54,470 bases of DNA, taken from the NCBI GenBank assembly GCA_016209885.1, contig JACQVF010000048.1, positions 1 through 54,470 on the forward strand, written 5' to 3'. Position numbers and translations under genes: made by a program. Positions 33,119 through 41,442 of the stretch are shown here, piece after piece. The DNA comes from Gemmatimonadota bacterium. Lineage in GTDB: Bacteria > Gemmatimonadota > Gemmatimonadetes > Longimicrobiales > Gaopeijiaceae. The notes below the pieces were generated by a model. The model ran no database searches. It worked only from the letters and a program-made list of their open reading frames with translations, and was not told where the DNA came from. Every line of letters starts with the position of its first letter. Positions within the stretch are counted from its first letter, which is position 1.

Positions 33119-33832
33119 CTATCCGCCGAACTCCTCGGCGACCGCCCGGGCGTCGAGGGTCCCCGTGTACAGCGCCATGCCGAGCACCGCGCCAGCGGCG
33201 CCGGCGGCGCGGAGCGCCCGCAGCTCCTCGAGCGTGCGAATGCCGCCCGAGATCCACACGGGTGCGGGCGCCGCCGCGATGATGGGTTCCGCCGCGCCCA
33301 GATCGATCCCGCCCATGCGCCCCTCGCGCGCCACGTCCGTACAGAGGATCCCCGCGATGGGCAGGTCGCACAGCGCCGCGAGGAAGGTTGCCAGGTCCAG
33401 CGCGGACGTCTCGGTCCAGCCGCGGCGCAGCACGCGCCGGTCCCTTACGTCCGCCGCGACGATCACGCGGCCCGGGTGCCGCGTCGCCAGGCGAACCAGC
33501 CACTCCAGCTCGTCCACGGCCCGCGTGCCCACCACGATGCGCGTCGCGCCGACGGCCAACGTGTGTTCGGCCGTCTCGTCGTCCCGGATGCCGCCGCCGG
33601 CCTGCGTGGTCGCAGGCGTCGCGGCCAGCACCTCGGCGACCAGCGCCCGGTTGTCACCGGAGCCCAGGGCCGCATCGAGGTCGACCACGTGGAGGGTGCG
33701 GAAGCCAAGGTCCCACCAGTGGCGTGCGACGGCCACGGGGTCCGGCAGATTCACGCGCTCGGCCGCAGGGTCGCCGCCCACGAGCTGCACGCACCGGCCG
33801 CCCCGGATGTCCACCGCCGGCGCCGCGATCAT
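33119..33832 (-). CDS. hisA: ProFAR isomerase
   Basis: The 237-residue TIM-barrel isomerase opens the ring of ProFAR to PRFAR. Catalytic Asp residues lie in APAVDIRGGRCVQLVGGD and ILCTDVAREGRMGG. Phosphate loops are QAGGGIRDDE and ISGGIRTLEEL. Length is normal. It sits between hisH and hisB with gaps of about 115-119 bp on each side, larger than elsewhere in the operon. Initiation is ATG 33832. Confidence 0.96.
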   Translation of the reverse strand: MIAAPAVDIRGGRCVQLVGGDPAAERVNLPDPVAVARHWWDLGFRTLHVVDLDAALGSGDNRALVAEVLAATPATTQAGGGIRDDETAEHTLAVGATRIVVGTRAVDELEWLVRLATRHPGRVIVAADVRDRRVLRRGWTETSALDLATFLAALCDLPIAGILCTDVAREGRMGGIDLGAAEPIIAAAPAPVWISGGIRTLEELRALRAAGAAGAVLGMALYTGTLDARAVAEEFGG

Positions 33833-33947
33833 GGCGACGGCTCAGCGCCGCCGTGAGCGCACGCCGCCGCGGGCCCGGCCGCGCCGGCTGGAGAGCCCGG
33901 CGGTGCCCCGGCGGTGCCACTCGCGGGCAGGCCCCATCCGCTCCCGC

Positions 33948-34547
33948 TCACGCCCGGCGCGCCTTCTCCAGGAAGTTCCGCACGACGCGCAGTCCGGCCG
34001 CCGAGCTCTTCTCCGGGTGGAACTGCACGCCCCAGGCGCTGCCGCTGCGCACGGCGGCGGCGAATCGCTCGCCCTCGTACTCGGTCCAGGCGATGGCGCA
34101 TCCCGAATCCTCGGGCTCGCACACGTAGCTGTTCGCGTAATACGCGAAGAGAGGCGTGGCGCCGGCGAACAGCGAATCGTCCCCGGTCTCCACCTCATTC
34201 CAGCCCATGTGGGGCACGATCCGCGAGTGGAGGCGCCGCACGCGCCCCGGGATCAGCCCGATGCCAGTGCCGGGCGACTCCTCGCTCTCGTCGAAGAGGA
34301 GCTGCATCCCTAGGCAGATGCCCAGGCAGGGATAGCCGCTCTCAAGGGCGTCGCGTACGCGCGGCCCTGCGTCGCCCAGGGCCGCAACCGCGGCGCCGAA
34401 GGCGCCTACACCCGGCAGCACCAGCGCATCGGTGTCGAGGGCCCGGTCCCAGTCCGTGACCGCCTCCACGTCCGCACCGCCGACCTCGAGCGCTTTCTTC
34501 AGCGAATGGAGGTTGCCGGCGCCATAGTCGAAGAGCGCGATCCTCAT
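33948..34547 (-). CDS. hisH: Imidazole glycerol phosphate synthase, glutaminase subunit
   Basis: From ATG 34547 the class I glutamine amidotransferase has 199 residues. The opening RIALFDYGAGNLHSLKKAL is diagnostic. The nucleophile Cys lies in CLGICLGMQLLF, and the His-Glu pair in WGVQFHPEKS. It hydrolyses glutamine and channels ammonia to HisF. Its ATG overlaps the end of hisC by four bases, so the two are translationally coupled. Confidence 0.97.
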   Translation of the reverse strand: MRIALFDYGAGNLHSLKKALEVGGADVEAVTDWDRALDTDALVLPGVGAFGAAVAALGDAGPRVRDALESGYPCLGICLGMQLLFDESEESPGTGIGLIPGRVRRLHSRIVPHMGWNEVETGDDSLFAGATPLFAYYANSYVCEPEDSGCAIAWTEYEGERFAAAVRSGSAWGVQFHPEKSSAAGLRVVRNFLEKARRA

Positions 34548-35611
34548 TGCGTGGCGTCTCCTTTCGCGTCCGCGTCCACGGCCCCGGCGAGCGCCTCGAG
34601 GAAGCGCTCGAGGAGCGGCCACGGCCCGATCGTTACCCGGACCGCATCGCCGATCCCTGGAAGCGCCGGGAACGGCCGCACCGCGATCCCTCGCTCGCGG
34701 AGGGCGGTGGTCATGCGCTCGGCGCCGTGCGGCGCGGGGATCAGGATGAAGTTCGCCGCGGAGGGCAGCGGGTCGAGACCCATGGCGGCCAGGCGCTCCG
34801 CCAGCCGCGTGCGGTTCTCACGCACCTCAGCGATGACGCGCTCGACCCAGCCGTCCTCGGCCTCGAGCGCCGCGATGGCCGCGGCCTCCGCCGCGCGGCT
34901 GACCTTGTATGGACCCCGCGACTTCTCGATCTCGTGGACGAGCTCCGGCGCGCCGACGGCGAAGCCGACGCGCAATCCCGCGAGCCCGTAGGCCTTGGAC
35001 AGGGTCCGCACGATCACCAGGCGGCGGGTCGCCGGCGCCCGGCCGACGAGCGCCTCGCCCGCAAAATCGGCGTACGCCTCGTCGAGGAGAACGATCGGTC
35101 CCTGGTCGCCGGCCACGAGCTCGTCGATCACCGCCCGCGGGAGCACGGCGCCCGTGGGATTGTTCGGCCGGCAGAGGTAAACGGCCGCGGGCCATGGCGC
35201 GAGCAACGCCGCCGCGTCGAGTTCCGGGCCATCGGGCACCGGGACGGGCTCGAGCGCATTCATGTGCGCGAAGAGCTCGATCATGGAGAACGTGGGCGCC
35301 GGGTAGGTGACACGGCTGCCCGGCTCGCAGATCGCCCGCAGCGCCGAGTCCAGCACGTCGTCGGACCCGCAGCCTGTGGTGACCGCAGCGGGATCCACGC
35401 CGAACCTGCACGCGATCGCCCGCTTCAGCCCCTCCGCGTACGTGGCCGGATAGCGCGTCAGCGCCTCTTCCGGGCACGTCCGCAGCGCGGCGAGCGCCGC
35501 CGGGTGCGCCCCCCACCGGTTCGTGTTGTCGCTGAGGTCGACCTCGACGGGGCGGCGGTCCGGAGAGTAGATCCGGATGGCCCGATACGCCGGGCGCGGA
35601 AACGCGCTCAT
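34544..35611 (-). CDS. hisC: Histidinol-phosphate aminotransferase
   Basis: A 355-residue fold-type I PLP enzyme. Substrate/cofactor motifs include DLSDNTNRWGAHP, GCGSDDVLDSALRA, CRPNNPTGAVLP and VLLDEAYADFAG, with the PLP lysine in RTLSKAYGLAGLRVGFA and the phosphate-binding Arg near the C-terminus in AVRVTIG. The ATG at 35611 lies 121 bp downstream of hisD; in that gap the short palindrome TCGGTT/AACCGA occurs at about 35711-35727. Confidence 0.97.
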   Translation of the reverse strand: MSAFPRPAYRAIRIYSPDRRPVEVDLSDNTNRWGAHPAALAALRTCPEEALTRYPATYAEGLKRAIACRFGVDPAAVTTGCGSDDVLDSALRAICEPGSRVTYPAPTFSMIELFAHMNALEPVPVPDGPELDAAALLAPWPAAVYLCRPNNPTGAVLPRAVIDELVAGDQGPIVLLDEAYADFAGEALVGRAPATRRLVIVRTLSKAYGLAGLRVGFAVGAPELVHEIEKSRGPYKVSRAAEAAAIAALEAEDGWVERVIAEVRENRTRLAERLAAMGLDPLPSAANFILIPAPHGAERMTTALRERGIAVRPFPALPGIGDAVRVTIGPWPLLERFLEALAGAVDADAKGDATQ

Positions 35612-35732
35612 CGCCGCGTGGGGCCCGGCCCCCGGACGTCACCGGGAGCACGCAGGTTCCGTGCGCGGGTCGCAGTCGGGTTGCGGCCCAGCGCGCCGCT
35701 GCGCCGTCGGTTCTCCAACCGAGCGATCCCCA

Positions 35733-37034
35733 TCACGATGGCCTCCTCGCCTCCGCGGCGGCCGCGTGCGCCGGCAGCCCCTCGGCGTGCGCGAGCACGC
35801 GGGTGGCCTCGGCCAGGGCGGCCGCAGCCTCTGGGCCGACCTCCTGGTACGTGGCGACGCGCAGGAAGTTGAGCACGGAGAGACCGGAGAACGAGCGGGC
35901 CAGCCCGCCGGTGGGGAGCACGTGGTTCGCGCCCGTGAGGTAATCGCCGAAGGCGACGGAGCTGTGCGGCCCGAGGAACACCGTGCCGGCGGCGCGAACG
36001 CGCTCGAGGCGACCGCGCGGATCCCGCGTGAGCAGGAGCAGGTGCTCGGGCGCGTAGCGCTCCGCGAACGCGAGTGCGTCGTCCAGTCCGTCGCAAGCCA
36101 GGATCGCGCCGCGCGCGGCGAGCGCCGCCTCGATGATCTCCCGCCGCGGCTCGCGCGGCAGCCGCGTCTCGAGGGCCGACCATACGTTGCGGGCCAGCGC
36201 GGGCGATGTGGCCACGCACGCCACGGCGGCGTCCGGGTCGTGCTCGGCCTGCGCACACAGCTCGACGGCGATGAGGGCGGGGTCGGCGCCCTCGGCGCCG
36301 TCCTCGGCGATCACGAGCAGCTCCGATGGCCCGGCGGGGCAGTCGATGAGCACGCGGCCGGCGAGCTGGCGCTTTGCCTCCGTCACGTAGCGGTTTCCCG
36401 GCCCGACGATCGCGTCCACGCGCGGGACGGTCTCCGTGCCGAACGCCAGGGCCGCCACGGCACCGGCGCCGCCGACCGCGAACAGCCGGTCCGCGCGCGC
36501 GAGGGCGCATGCGGCGAGCACCGCGTCCGCCGGCTCGCCGGTGGGTCCCGGTGGCGAGCAGACCACGATCTCATCCACGCCCGCGACCTTTGCGGGCACC
36601 ACGCACATGAGGACCGTGCTGGGATACGCGGCGCGGCCGCCGGGCGCGTAGGCGCCCACGGCGCGGAGCGGCTCGACCCGGCGCCCGAGCACGACCCCGG
36701 GCGCGACCTCGAGCTCGAGGGCCGGCGGGAGCTGCGCCTGGTGAAACCGCGCGATGTGGGCGGCCGCCCGCTCGAGCCCCTCCCGCACCGGCCGGTCCAG
36801 CGCCTCGAGCGCACGCTCCCAGCGCTGGCGCGGCACCTCCAGCGCCTCAAGCGCAGCGCCGTCGTAACGGCGTGCCAGCTCGCGGAGCGCCGCGTCCCCG
36901 CGCTCCCGGATCTGAGCCACGATCTCACGGACCGCGCCCGCGAGCTCGGGATCGTCGTGCGGCGCCCGCTCGAACAACAGCCGTTCCTGTGCGCGTCCCA
37001 GCTCCGAGAGCGAGCCCTCGACGGCGAGCCTCAT
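35733..37034 (-). CDS. hisD: Histidinol dehydrogenase
   Basis: The 433-residue zinc enzyme oxidises histidinol to histidine in two NAD-dependent steps. Visible signatures are VGAYAPGGRAAYPSTVLM, DAIVGPGNRYVTEAKRQLAG, DCPAGPSELLVIAEDGA, the catalytic Glu-His region YAPEHLLLLT, and FLGPHSSVAFGDYLTGANHV with zinc-ligand-type residues. Length is normal. The start codon overlaps the hisG stop by four bases. Confidence 0.97.
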   Translation of the reverse strand: MRLAVEGSLSELGRAQERLLFERAPHDDPELAGAVREIVAQIRERGDAALRELARRYDGAALEALEVPRQRWERALEALDRPVREGLERAAAHIARFHQAQLPPALELEVAPGVVLGRRVEPLRAVGAYAPGGRAAYPSTVLMCVVPAKVAGVDEIVVCSPPGPTGEPADAVLAACALARADRLFAVGGAGAVAALAFGTETVPRVDAIVGPGNRYVTEAKRQLAGRVLIDCPAGPSELLVIAEDGAEGADPALIAVELCAQAEHDPDAAVACVATSPALARNVWSALETRLPREPRREIIEAALAARGAILACDGLDDALAFAERYAPEHLLLLTRDPRGRLERVRAAGTVFLGPHSSVAFGDYLTGANHVLPTGGLARSFSGLSVLNFLRVATYQEVGPEAAAALAEATRVLAHAEGLPAHAAAAEARRPS

Positions 37035-37894
37035 GGCATCAGCCTCTCGATGCGGGTCACCAGGATGCCCTCCGCGCCGATCTCCTTGAGGCGCATGATG
37101 GTGCGGTAGATGTTATCCGCATCCACGACCGCGTGCGCGGCGACCATGGCGCCGCCGTCCAGCACGTCTACGATCGTCGGCCCGGAGATCCCGGGGATGA
37201 TCTGCTTTACGCGGTCCAGCTCATCCCGCGGCACGTTCGCCATGAGATAGCGCTTCCGCTCCGCGCGGATCACCGACTCCAGCGCGGCCGCGAGCTCCAG
37301 GATCGCCGGACGCTTCTCCGGATCCTCGTACGCATCCTCGTTCGCCACCAGCCGCGCGGTGGACTCGAGGATCGTGGCAACCTCGCGAAGCCCGTTCACC
37401 CGGAGCGTCGAGCCCGTGGACGTCAGGTCCACGATCACCTTCGCCACGCCGAGGTGCGGCGCTACCTCGGCCGCCCCGGAGACCGGCGCAATCTCCACCC
37501 GCACGCCGTGGCTGAGGAAGAACTCGCGCGCCAGGCGCGGGAACGACGTGGCTACGCGAGCGCCCGGGGCGATGTGCGCGGGGCTCTGGACCGGGCTGTC
37601 CTCCGTGACTGCGACCACCAGCCGGCAGTGGCCGAACTGGAGGTCGAGCAGCTCGCGAACGCTGCGGTCCGTCTCCCGGATCAGGTCGAGCCCGGTGACT
37701 CCCACGTCGGCCGCACCATCTGCCACGAACTCCGGGATGTCCTGCGCCCGCACGAAGAGCGCCTCGAACCCTTCGCCCATGGACGCCACCAGGGCGCGCC
37801 CCTCCCGGAACTCGGCGGAGAGGCCGGCCTGTTCGAAGAGCGAGCGCGCCTCCTCGGCGAGGCGCCCCTTGTTCGGCAGCGCGATGCGTATCAT
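37031..37894 (-). CDS. hisG: ATP phosphoribosyltransferase, long form
   Basis: From ATG 37894 (GAGGGAAGCC upstream) the enzyme has 287 residues. It catalyses the first committed step, joining ATP and PRPP. Motifs are IRIALPNKGRLAEEARSLFE, GVTGLDLIRE, and the PRPP-binding loop in KVIVDLTSTGSTLRVNGLRE. The length and C-terminal ACT-like regulatory domain (about 210-287, YLMANVPRDELDRVKQIIPG) identify the long form, which binds histidine allosterically and needs no HisZ. It is the first structural gene after the attenuator. Confidence 0.97.
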   Translation of the reverse strand: MIRIALPNKGRLAEEARSLFEQAGLSAEFREGRALVASMGEGFEALFVRAQDIPEFVADGAADVGVTGLDLIRETDRSVRELLDLQFGHCRLVVAVTEDSPVQSPAHIAPGARVATSFPRLAREFFLSHGVRVEIAPVSGAAEVAPHLGVAKVIVDLTSTGSTLRVNGLREVATILESTARLVANEDAYEDPEKRPAILELAAALESVIRAERKRYLMANVPRDELDRVKQIIPGISGPTIVDVLDGGAMVAAHAVVDADNIYRTIMRLKEIGAEGILVTRIERLMP

Positions 37895-37966
37895 GGCTTC
37901 CCTCGTCTCCGCCCGCATCCCGATTCGCGCATCACGGCGTGCGGGCCGTGTGAGCGGACAGAGAAC

Positions 37967-38003
37967 AAAAAAATGCGGCCCGCCTGTTTACCAGACGGGC
38001 CGC
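37967..38003 (-). terminator. Intrinsic terminator of the histidine attenuator
   Basis: On the minus strand GCGGCCCGTCTG pairs with CAGGCGGGCCGC (12 bp, one G-U) around the five-nucleotide loop GTAAA, followed by A and seven T. It lies about 70 bp before the hisG start and after the His-rich leader peptide, as the 3:4 hairpin of a classical attenuator. Confidence 0.92.
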
Positions 38004-38084
38004 AGCGGCTGATCTCGGGTCGCGTTCCGACTACATGGACGCGCACACCACCACCCGGCCCGTCCGAGCCGCGTGATGGTGGTG
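37967..38084 (-). promoter_or_regulatory. His-operon transcription attenuator (alternative RNA folds)
   Basis: Segment 1 contains the His codons CACCACCATCAC (38084-38073). Segment 2 contains GACGGGCCG (38064-38056) followed by GGTGGTGGTG (38055-38046). Segment 3 is the left terminator arm, with CGGCCCGTC (38002-37994). Segment 4 is the right arm. CACCACC of segment 1 can pair with GGTGGTG of segment 2. GACGGGCCG of segment 2 is the exact complement of CGGCCCGTC of segment 3, giving an antiterminator that breaks the 3:4 terminator. A ribosome stalled at the His codons would expose segment 2. Confidence 0.87.
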
Positions 38085-38108
38085 GCGGATGGTCGGCCTC
38101 GCGTTCAT
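38031..38108 (-). CDS. hisL: Histidine operon leader peptide (25 aa, four consecutive His)
   Basis: ATG at 38108 opens MNARPTIRHHHHAARTG and ends with TAG at 38033-38031. Residues 9-12 are four consecutive histidines (CAC CAC CAT CAC), as expected for a sensor of charged tRNA-His. No Shine-Dalgarno sequence precedes the ATG. The -10 box predicts a transcript starting at or within a few bases of the ATG, so translation may be leaderless. The ORF stops about 28 bp before the terminator's left arm. Confidence 0.88.
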   Translation of the reverse strand: MNARPTIRHHHHAARTGRVVVCASM

Positions 38109-38115
38109 AGCACCG

Positions 38116-38144
38116 AAGCTACCGGGGGCCTCCATCCATGTCAA
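38116..38144 (-). promoter_or_regulatory. Promoter of the histidine operon
   Basis: On the minus strand a perfect -35 TTGACA (38144-38139) is separated by 17 bp from TAGCTT (38121-38116), a weak -10. The start site would lie near 38109, next to the hisL ATG. Tandem repeats begin about 64 bp further upstream. Confidence 0.72.
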
Positions 38145-38207
38145 GCACCCCCCGCAAACTGCACAAACTGCACAAGCTGCGCAAACTGTGTAGGCCCCGC
38201 AGGCCCC

Positions 38208-38327
38208 GCAGACTTGCGGTCTCGCAGACTTGCGGTCTCGCAGACTTGCAGACTTGCAGACTTGCAGACTTGCAGACTTGCAGACTTGCAGACTTGCAGA
38301 CTCGCAGACTTGCAGACTTGCAGACTC
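38208..38327. repeat. 8-bp tandem repeat, 15 units
   Basis: Fifteen head-to-tail octamers, mostly GCAGACTT, with variants GCGGTCTC (units 2 and 4) and GCAGACTC (units 12 and 15). The unit is not a multiple of three and the tract is outside any convincing gene. Further left are looser GCACAAACT and AGGCCCCGC duplications (about 38152-38208). It sits directly upstream of the his promoter. Confidence 0.92.
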
Positions 38328-38760
38328 GCGCGCTGCCGAATTCGCTGCCGTAGCCGCGCCCCCCCGAGACTGCGGCGGTCCGCTTCTCGCCGCGGCGGGC
38401 GAGCGTCTGGCCCCCGGACGGTGTCGGGCCTTCGAGGGATTTGACCCGGCCACCGGCGCAGCGTACATCTTCTCGCCCGGAGCGCCCGGTCGCCGGGACG
38501 GCTGTACGTCCTCATGCGACACGGTCGTGGCCGCTGTCTGAGTGTGTCGTCGCCGGGACTGTGCGGGATCCGCGACGCCAGAATCCGCAGGGCGATCGTC
38601 CCTCCACGACTTCGAGGGGTGGCGTCACGGGGAGATGGCGGCGCCGGGCGTCTCCGCTCCGGTCGTGGTGGTTCGCGAGGAGACTCCTATGCCGGTCCTG
38701 CGCTGTCCTCTGAGGGATCTTGCGGTCCTCTGTCCGCTTGGCCTGTTGCGTGCGGCCTCG
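38328..38760. other. GC-rich region without a recognisable gene
   Basis: About 430 bp between the tandem repeat and the acylase remnant. Open frames exist on both strands, but none has a recognisable domain, a ribosome-binding site or a consistent protein-like composition. One short stretch (RLYVLMRHG, 38499-38525) resembles the start of a histidine-phosphatase protein but is not continued convincingly. Confidence 0.4.
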
Positions 38761-38780
38761 CCGAGCGCGTGCCCGGCGGC

Positions 38781-39782
38781 CTCGAGGAGCTGGCCCGCGC
38801 CGCACTCGCGCAGATCGAGGGCGAGATCCAGCTCCCCGGACTCCAGGCCGAGGTCGAGGTGCTTCGCGACGGCTGGGAGCCGCTCCGGGTCGTGGTGGAC
38901 ACGATCCTGGTGAAGGGCGAGGCGCCGCGGGTGGTCGAGCTCAGGTTCAGTCGCCACGGCCCGATCTTCTACGAGGACACCGTGAACGGCCGCTCGTACG
39001 CCGTGAAAGCTGCGGTCCTCGAGCCGGGGGCGGCAGGCTATCCGGGGGCGCTGCGGCTGGCGGAGGTGAAGGACTGCCGCGAGTTCCTGGCTGCGCTGCG
39101 CTACTACAAGGCGCCCTCGGAGAACACGATCTGCGGCGATCAGGAGGGGAACATCGCGTGGCGTGCCTCGGGGCTCGCGCCGCGACGCACGGGCGGCTTC
39201 GACGGGCGGCTCCCCGTCCCCGGCACCGGGAGCTATCGCTGGGACGGCTACCGGAATGACAACCCGCAGGAGCTCAACCCCGAGCGTGGCTGGATCGCGA
39301 CCGCGAACCACAACATTCACCCGCCGGGCTACGATCCGCCGCTCTTCTTCAAGCGCACGCCGTACCCGCGGTACGAGCGGATCGCCGAGGTGCTGGCCGC
39401 GGGCGGCAACTACACGGTCAAGGACCTCAAGGCGCTGCAGCACGACGCGTACTGGGCCCAGTGGCGGTGGCGCCGCATGAACCGGAGCGACTTCCCGCAT
39501 CCGCTCGTGCGCGCCTACGACCTTCCGCCCATCGAGCGCAGCGGCGGCGCCGGCACGGTGGCGGCCCTGGGCGCCACGTACCGTGAGATCATCGACTTGG
39601 CCGACCTGGACGCGTCCGTCGCGAGGAACACCCCGGGCCAGTCCGGCCAGCCGGGAAGCCCGTTCTACGGAAACCTCCTCGAGACCTTCGCGAACGGGGA
39701 GTACTTCCCGCTCGCTTACAGCCGGCAGGCGGTTGAGGCGAACCTGGCGCACCGGCTCGTGCTGAGGCCGGCGGCGCTCTGA
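38781..39782 (+). pseudogene. Penicillin acylase family remnant with internal deletions
   Basis: The frame holds authentic acylase sequence: GEIQLPGLQAEVEVLRDGW (normally near the A-chain N-terminus), then at once EPLRVVVDTILVKGEAPR, RFSRHGPIFYED and GWIATANHNIHPPGYDPPLF (B-chain), and finally ATYREIIDLADLDAS and NTPGQSGQPGSPFYGNLLE (B-chain end). The roughly 200-plus residues that should lie between the first two blocks, including the autocatalytic Ser (SNNW-type) site, are missing (junction near 38877). A second block is missing near 39475. Reading frame is kept. There is no signal peptide. The Ntn-hydrolase can hardly be active. Confidence 0.75.
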
Positions 39783-39831
39783 GCACCCGCGTCTCGCGCC
39801 GCGACGCACGGGACGCACGCATGGAGTCCTT

Positions 39832-41268
39832 ATGACCGCGCAACGCTCGGCGGCGCCCGGCCGCGCCAGGGTCCGGCTTCTTCCCCTGCTCGCGGCCGTG
39901 CTCGTGGGAGCGCTCATCTGGAAGCTGCCTCATCCAGAGGCTGTCGAGCCCAGGGCCTGGCACCTCCTCGCCGTCTTCGTTGCGACGATCGTCGCGATCA
40001 TCGCGCGGCCGCTGCCCGTTGCCGCCGTGGCGCTCGTCGGAATCACGGTCGCCGTGCTCAGCCGCACGCTGAGCATGGCGGAGGCATTGAGCGGATTCGG
40101 CCAGTCCGTGGTCTGGCTGGTGGTCTCCGCATTCTTCATCGCCAGCGGGTTCATCCGGACCGGGCTCGGGACGCGCATCGCCTACCACTTCATGGCGCTG
40201 CTGGGGAAGAGAAGCCTCGGTCTGAGCTACGGGCTGGTCGCGACGGATCTGGTGCTGGCGCCGGCGATTCCCAGCAACACGGCGCGCGCCGGCGGCGTGA
40301 TCTTTCCGATCCTCAGGTCGCTGGGGAAGACGTTCGGCAGTGAGGTGGAGGCGGGCACAGCGCGCAAGATCAGCAGCTTCCTGACCTTGACGGCCTATCA
40401 AGGCACCGTGATCACGAGCGCCATGTTCCTCACGGCCATGGCGGCGAATCCGCTGGCCGTTCAGTTAGCCGGAAGAATGAACATCCAGATCACCTGGGGT
40501 CTCTGGGCGCTGGCGGCCGTGGTGCCGGGCTTCCTCAGCCTCGTGGCGGTCCCGTTTCTCATCTACCGGCTCTATCCGCCGGAGATCCGGGAGACGCCCG
40601 CGGCCGCAGCCGTGGCGAGGGCGGAGCTGGCGCGCATGGGCCCGATGAAGCGCAGCGAGTGGATCCTGGCGGGCGTCTTCATCCTGATGCTCGTGCTGTG
40701 GATCTTCGGGGGAGCGCTCCGCGTGGACAGCACGGCTGCCGCCATGGCGGGCGTGTCCATACTGCTCCTGTCCGGAGCGCTGACCTGGGACCACCTGCTG
40801 GCGGAGCGCGAGGCGTGGAACACCCTGGTCTGGTTCGCCACCCTGCTCATGATGGCCGGCTTCCTGAACGACTTCGGGCTGATCCCGTGGTTCAGCGACA
40901 CGGTGAGCCGCGCACTGAGCGGCATGAGCTGGGTGCCCGCGTTCCTCGGCCTCAGCCTCACCTACTTCTACGCTCACTACCTGTTCGCGAGCAACACTGC
41001 GCACGTGAGCGCCATGTATGCACCGTTCCTGGGGGTGGCCCTCGCCGTGGGCACGCCGCCGCTGCTCGCGGGCCTGATCCTGGCCTTCTTCAGCAACCTG
41101 TATGCCGGCCTGACCCACTACGGCACGGCGCCGGGTCCCATTCTCTACGGGTCCGGCAACGTTCCCCTGGGCGTATGGTGGGGGGTCGGTGCGGCGGCCA
41201 GTGTGGCGAACATCGTGATCTGGCTCGGAGTCGGCGGCCTGTGGTGGAAAATCCTGGGGCTCTGGTAG
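39832..41268 (+). CDS. DASS-family anion transporter (dicarboxylate:sodium or :antiport)
   Basis: The 478-residue integral membrane protein has about 12 hydrophobic segments. It carries the two Ser-Asn-Thr signatures of the DASS/SLC13 fold: PAIPSNTARAGGVIFPIL and LFASNTAHVSAMYAPFL. The sequence VSAFFIASGFIRTGLGTRIA is typical of the bacterial 2-oxoglutarate/malate-type branch. It should import or exchange C4/C5 dicarboxylates or related anions. ATG 39832 follows the acylase remnant by 50 bp. Confidence 0.92.
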   Translation: MTAQRSAAPGRARVRLLPLLAAVLVGALIWKLPHPEAVEPRAWHLLAVFVATIVAIIARPLPVAAVALVGITVAVLSRTLSMAEALSGFGQSVVWLVVSAFFIASGFIRTGLGTRIAYHFMALLGKRSLGLSYGLVATDLVLAPAIPSNTARAGGVIFPILRSLGKTFGSEVEAGTARKISSFLTLTAYQGTVITSAMFLTAMAANPLAVQLAGRMNIQITWGLWALAAVVPGFLSLVAVPFLIYRLYPPEIRETPAAAAVARAELARMGPMKRSEWILAGVFILMLVLWIFGGALRVDSTAAAMAGVSILLLSGALTWDHLLAEREAWNTLVWFATLLMMAGFLNDFGLIPWFSDTVSRALSGMSWVPAFLGLSLTYFYAHYLFASNTAHVSAMYAPFLGVALAVGTPPLLAGLILAFFSNLYAGLTHYGTAPGPILYGSGNVPLGVWWGVGAAASVANIVIWLGVGGLWWKILGLW

Positions 41269-41442
41269 CAGGCGAGGAGAGCGCGCGCGGCGAGGCCGGC
41301 GAGGTCGGACGCCCCGGGGCATCCGGGACGCCTCTCGGGTCTGACGTGCCCCAGCCGCCGGCAAGATTGCAGGGAGCGTGAAGCATCGCGGGAAGCAGCC
41401 ATTGGCCGTGAAGACGGACGGGAAACGCGGAGGCATTGGGTC

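Noticed and set aside
38208..38327. Possible CRISPR array
   Set aside because: The octamers are contiguous with no unique spacers; it is a simple tandem repeat.
38499..38640. Possible SixA-like phosphohistidine phosphatase remnant
   Set aside because: Only RLYVLMRHG is suggestive; the following residues do not match the family in any frame well enough to claim it.
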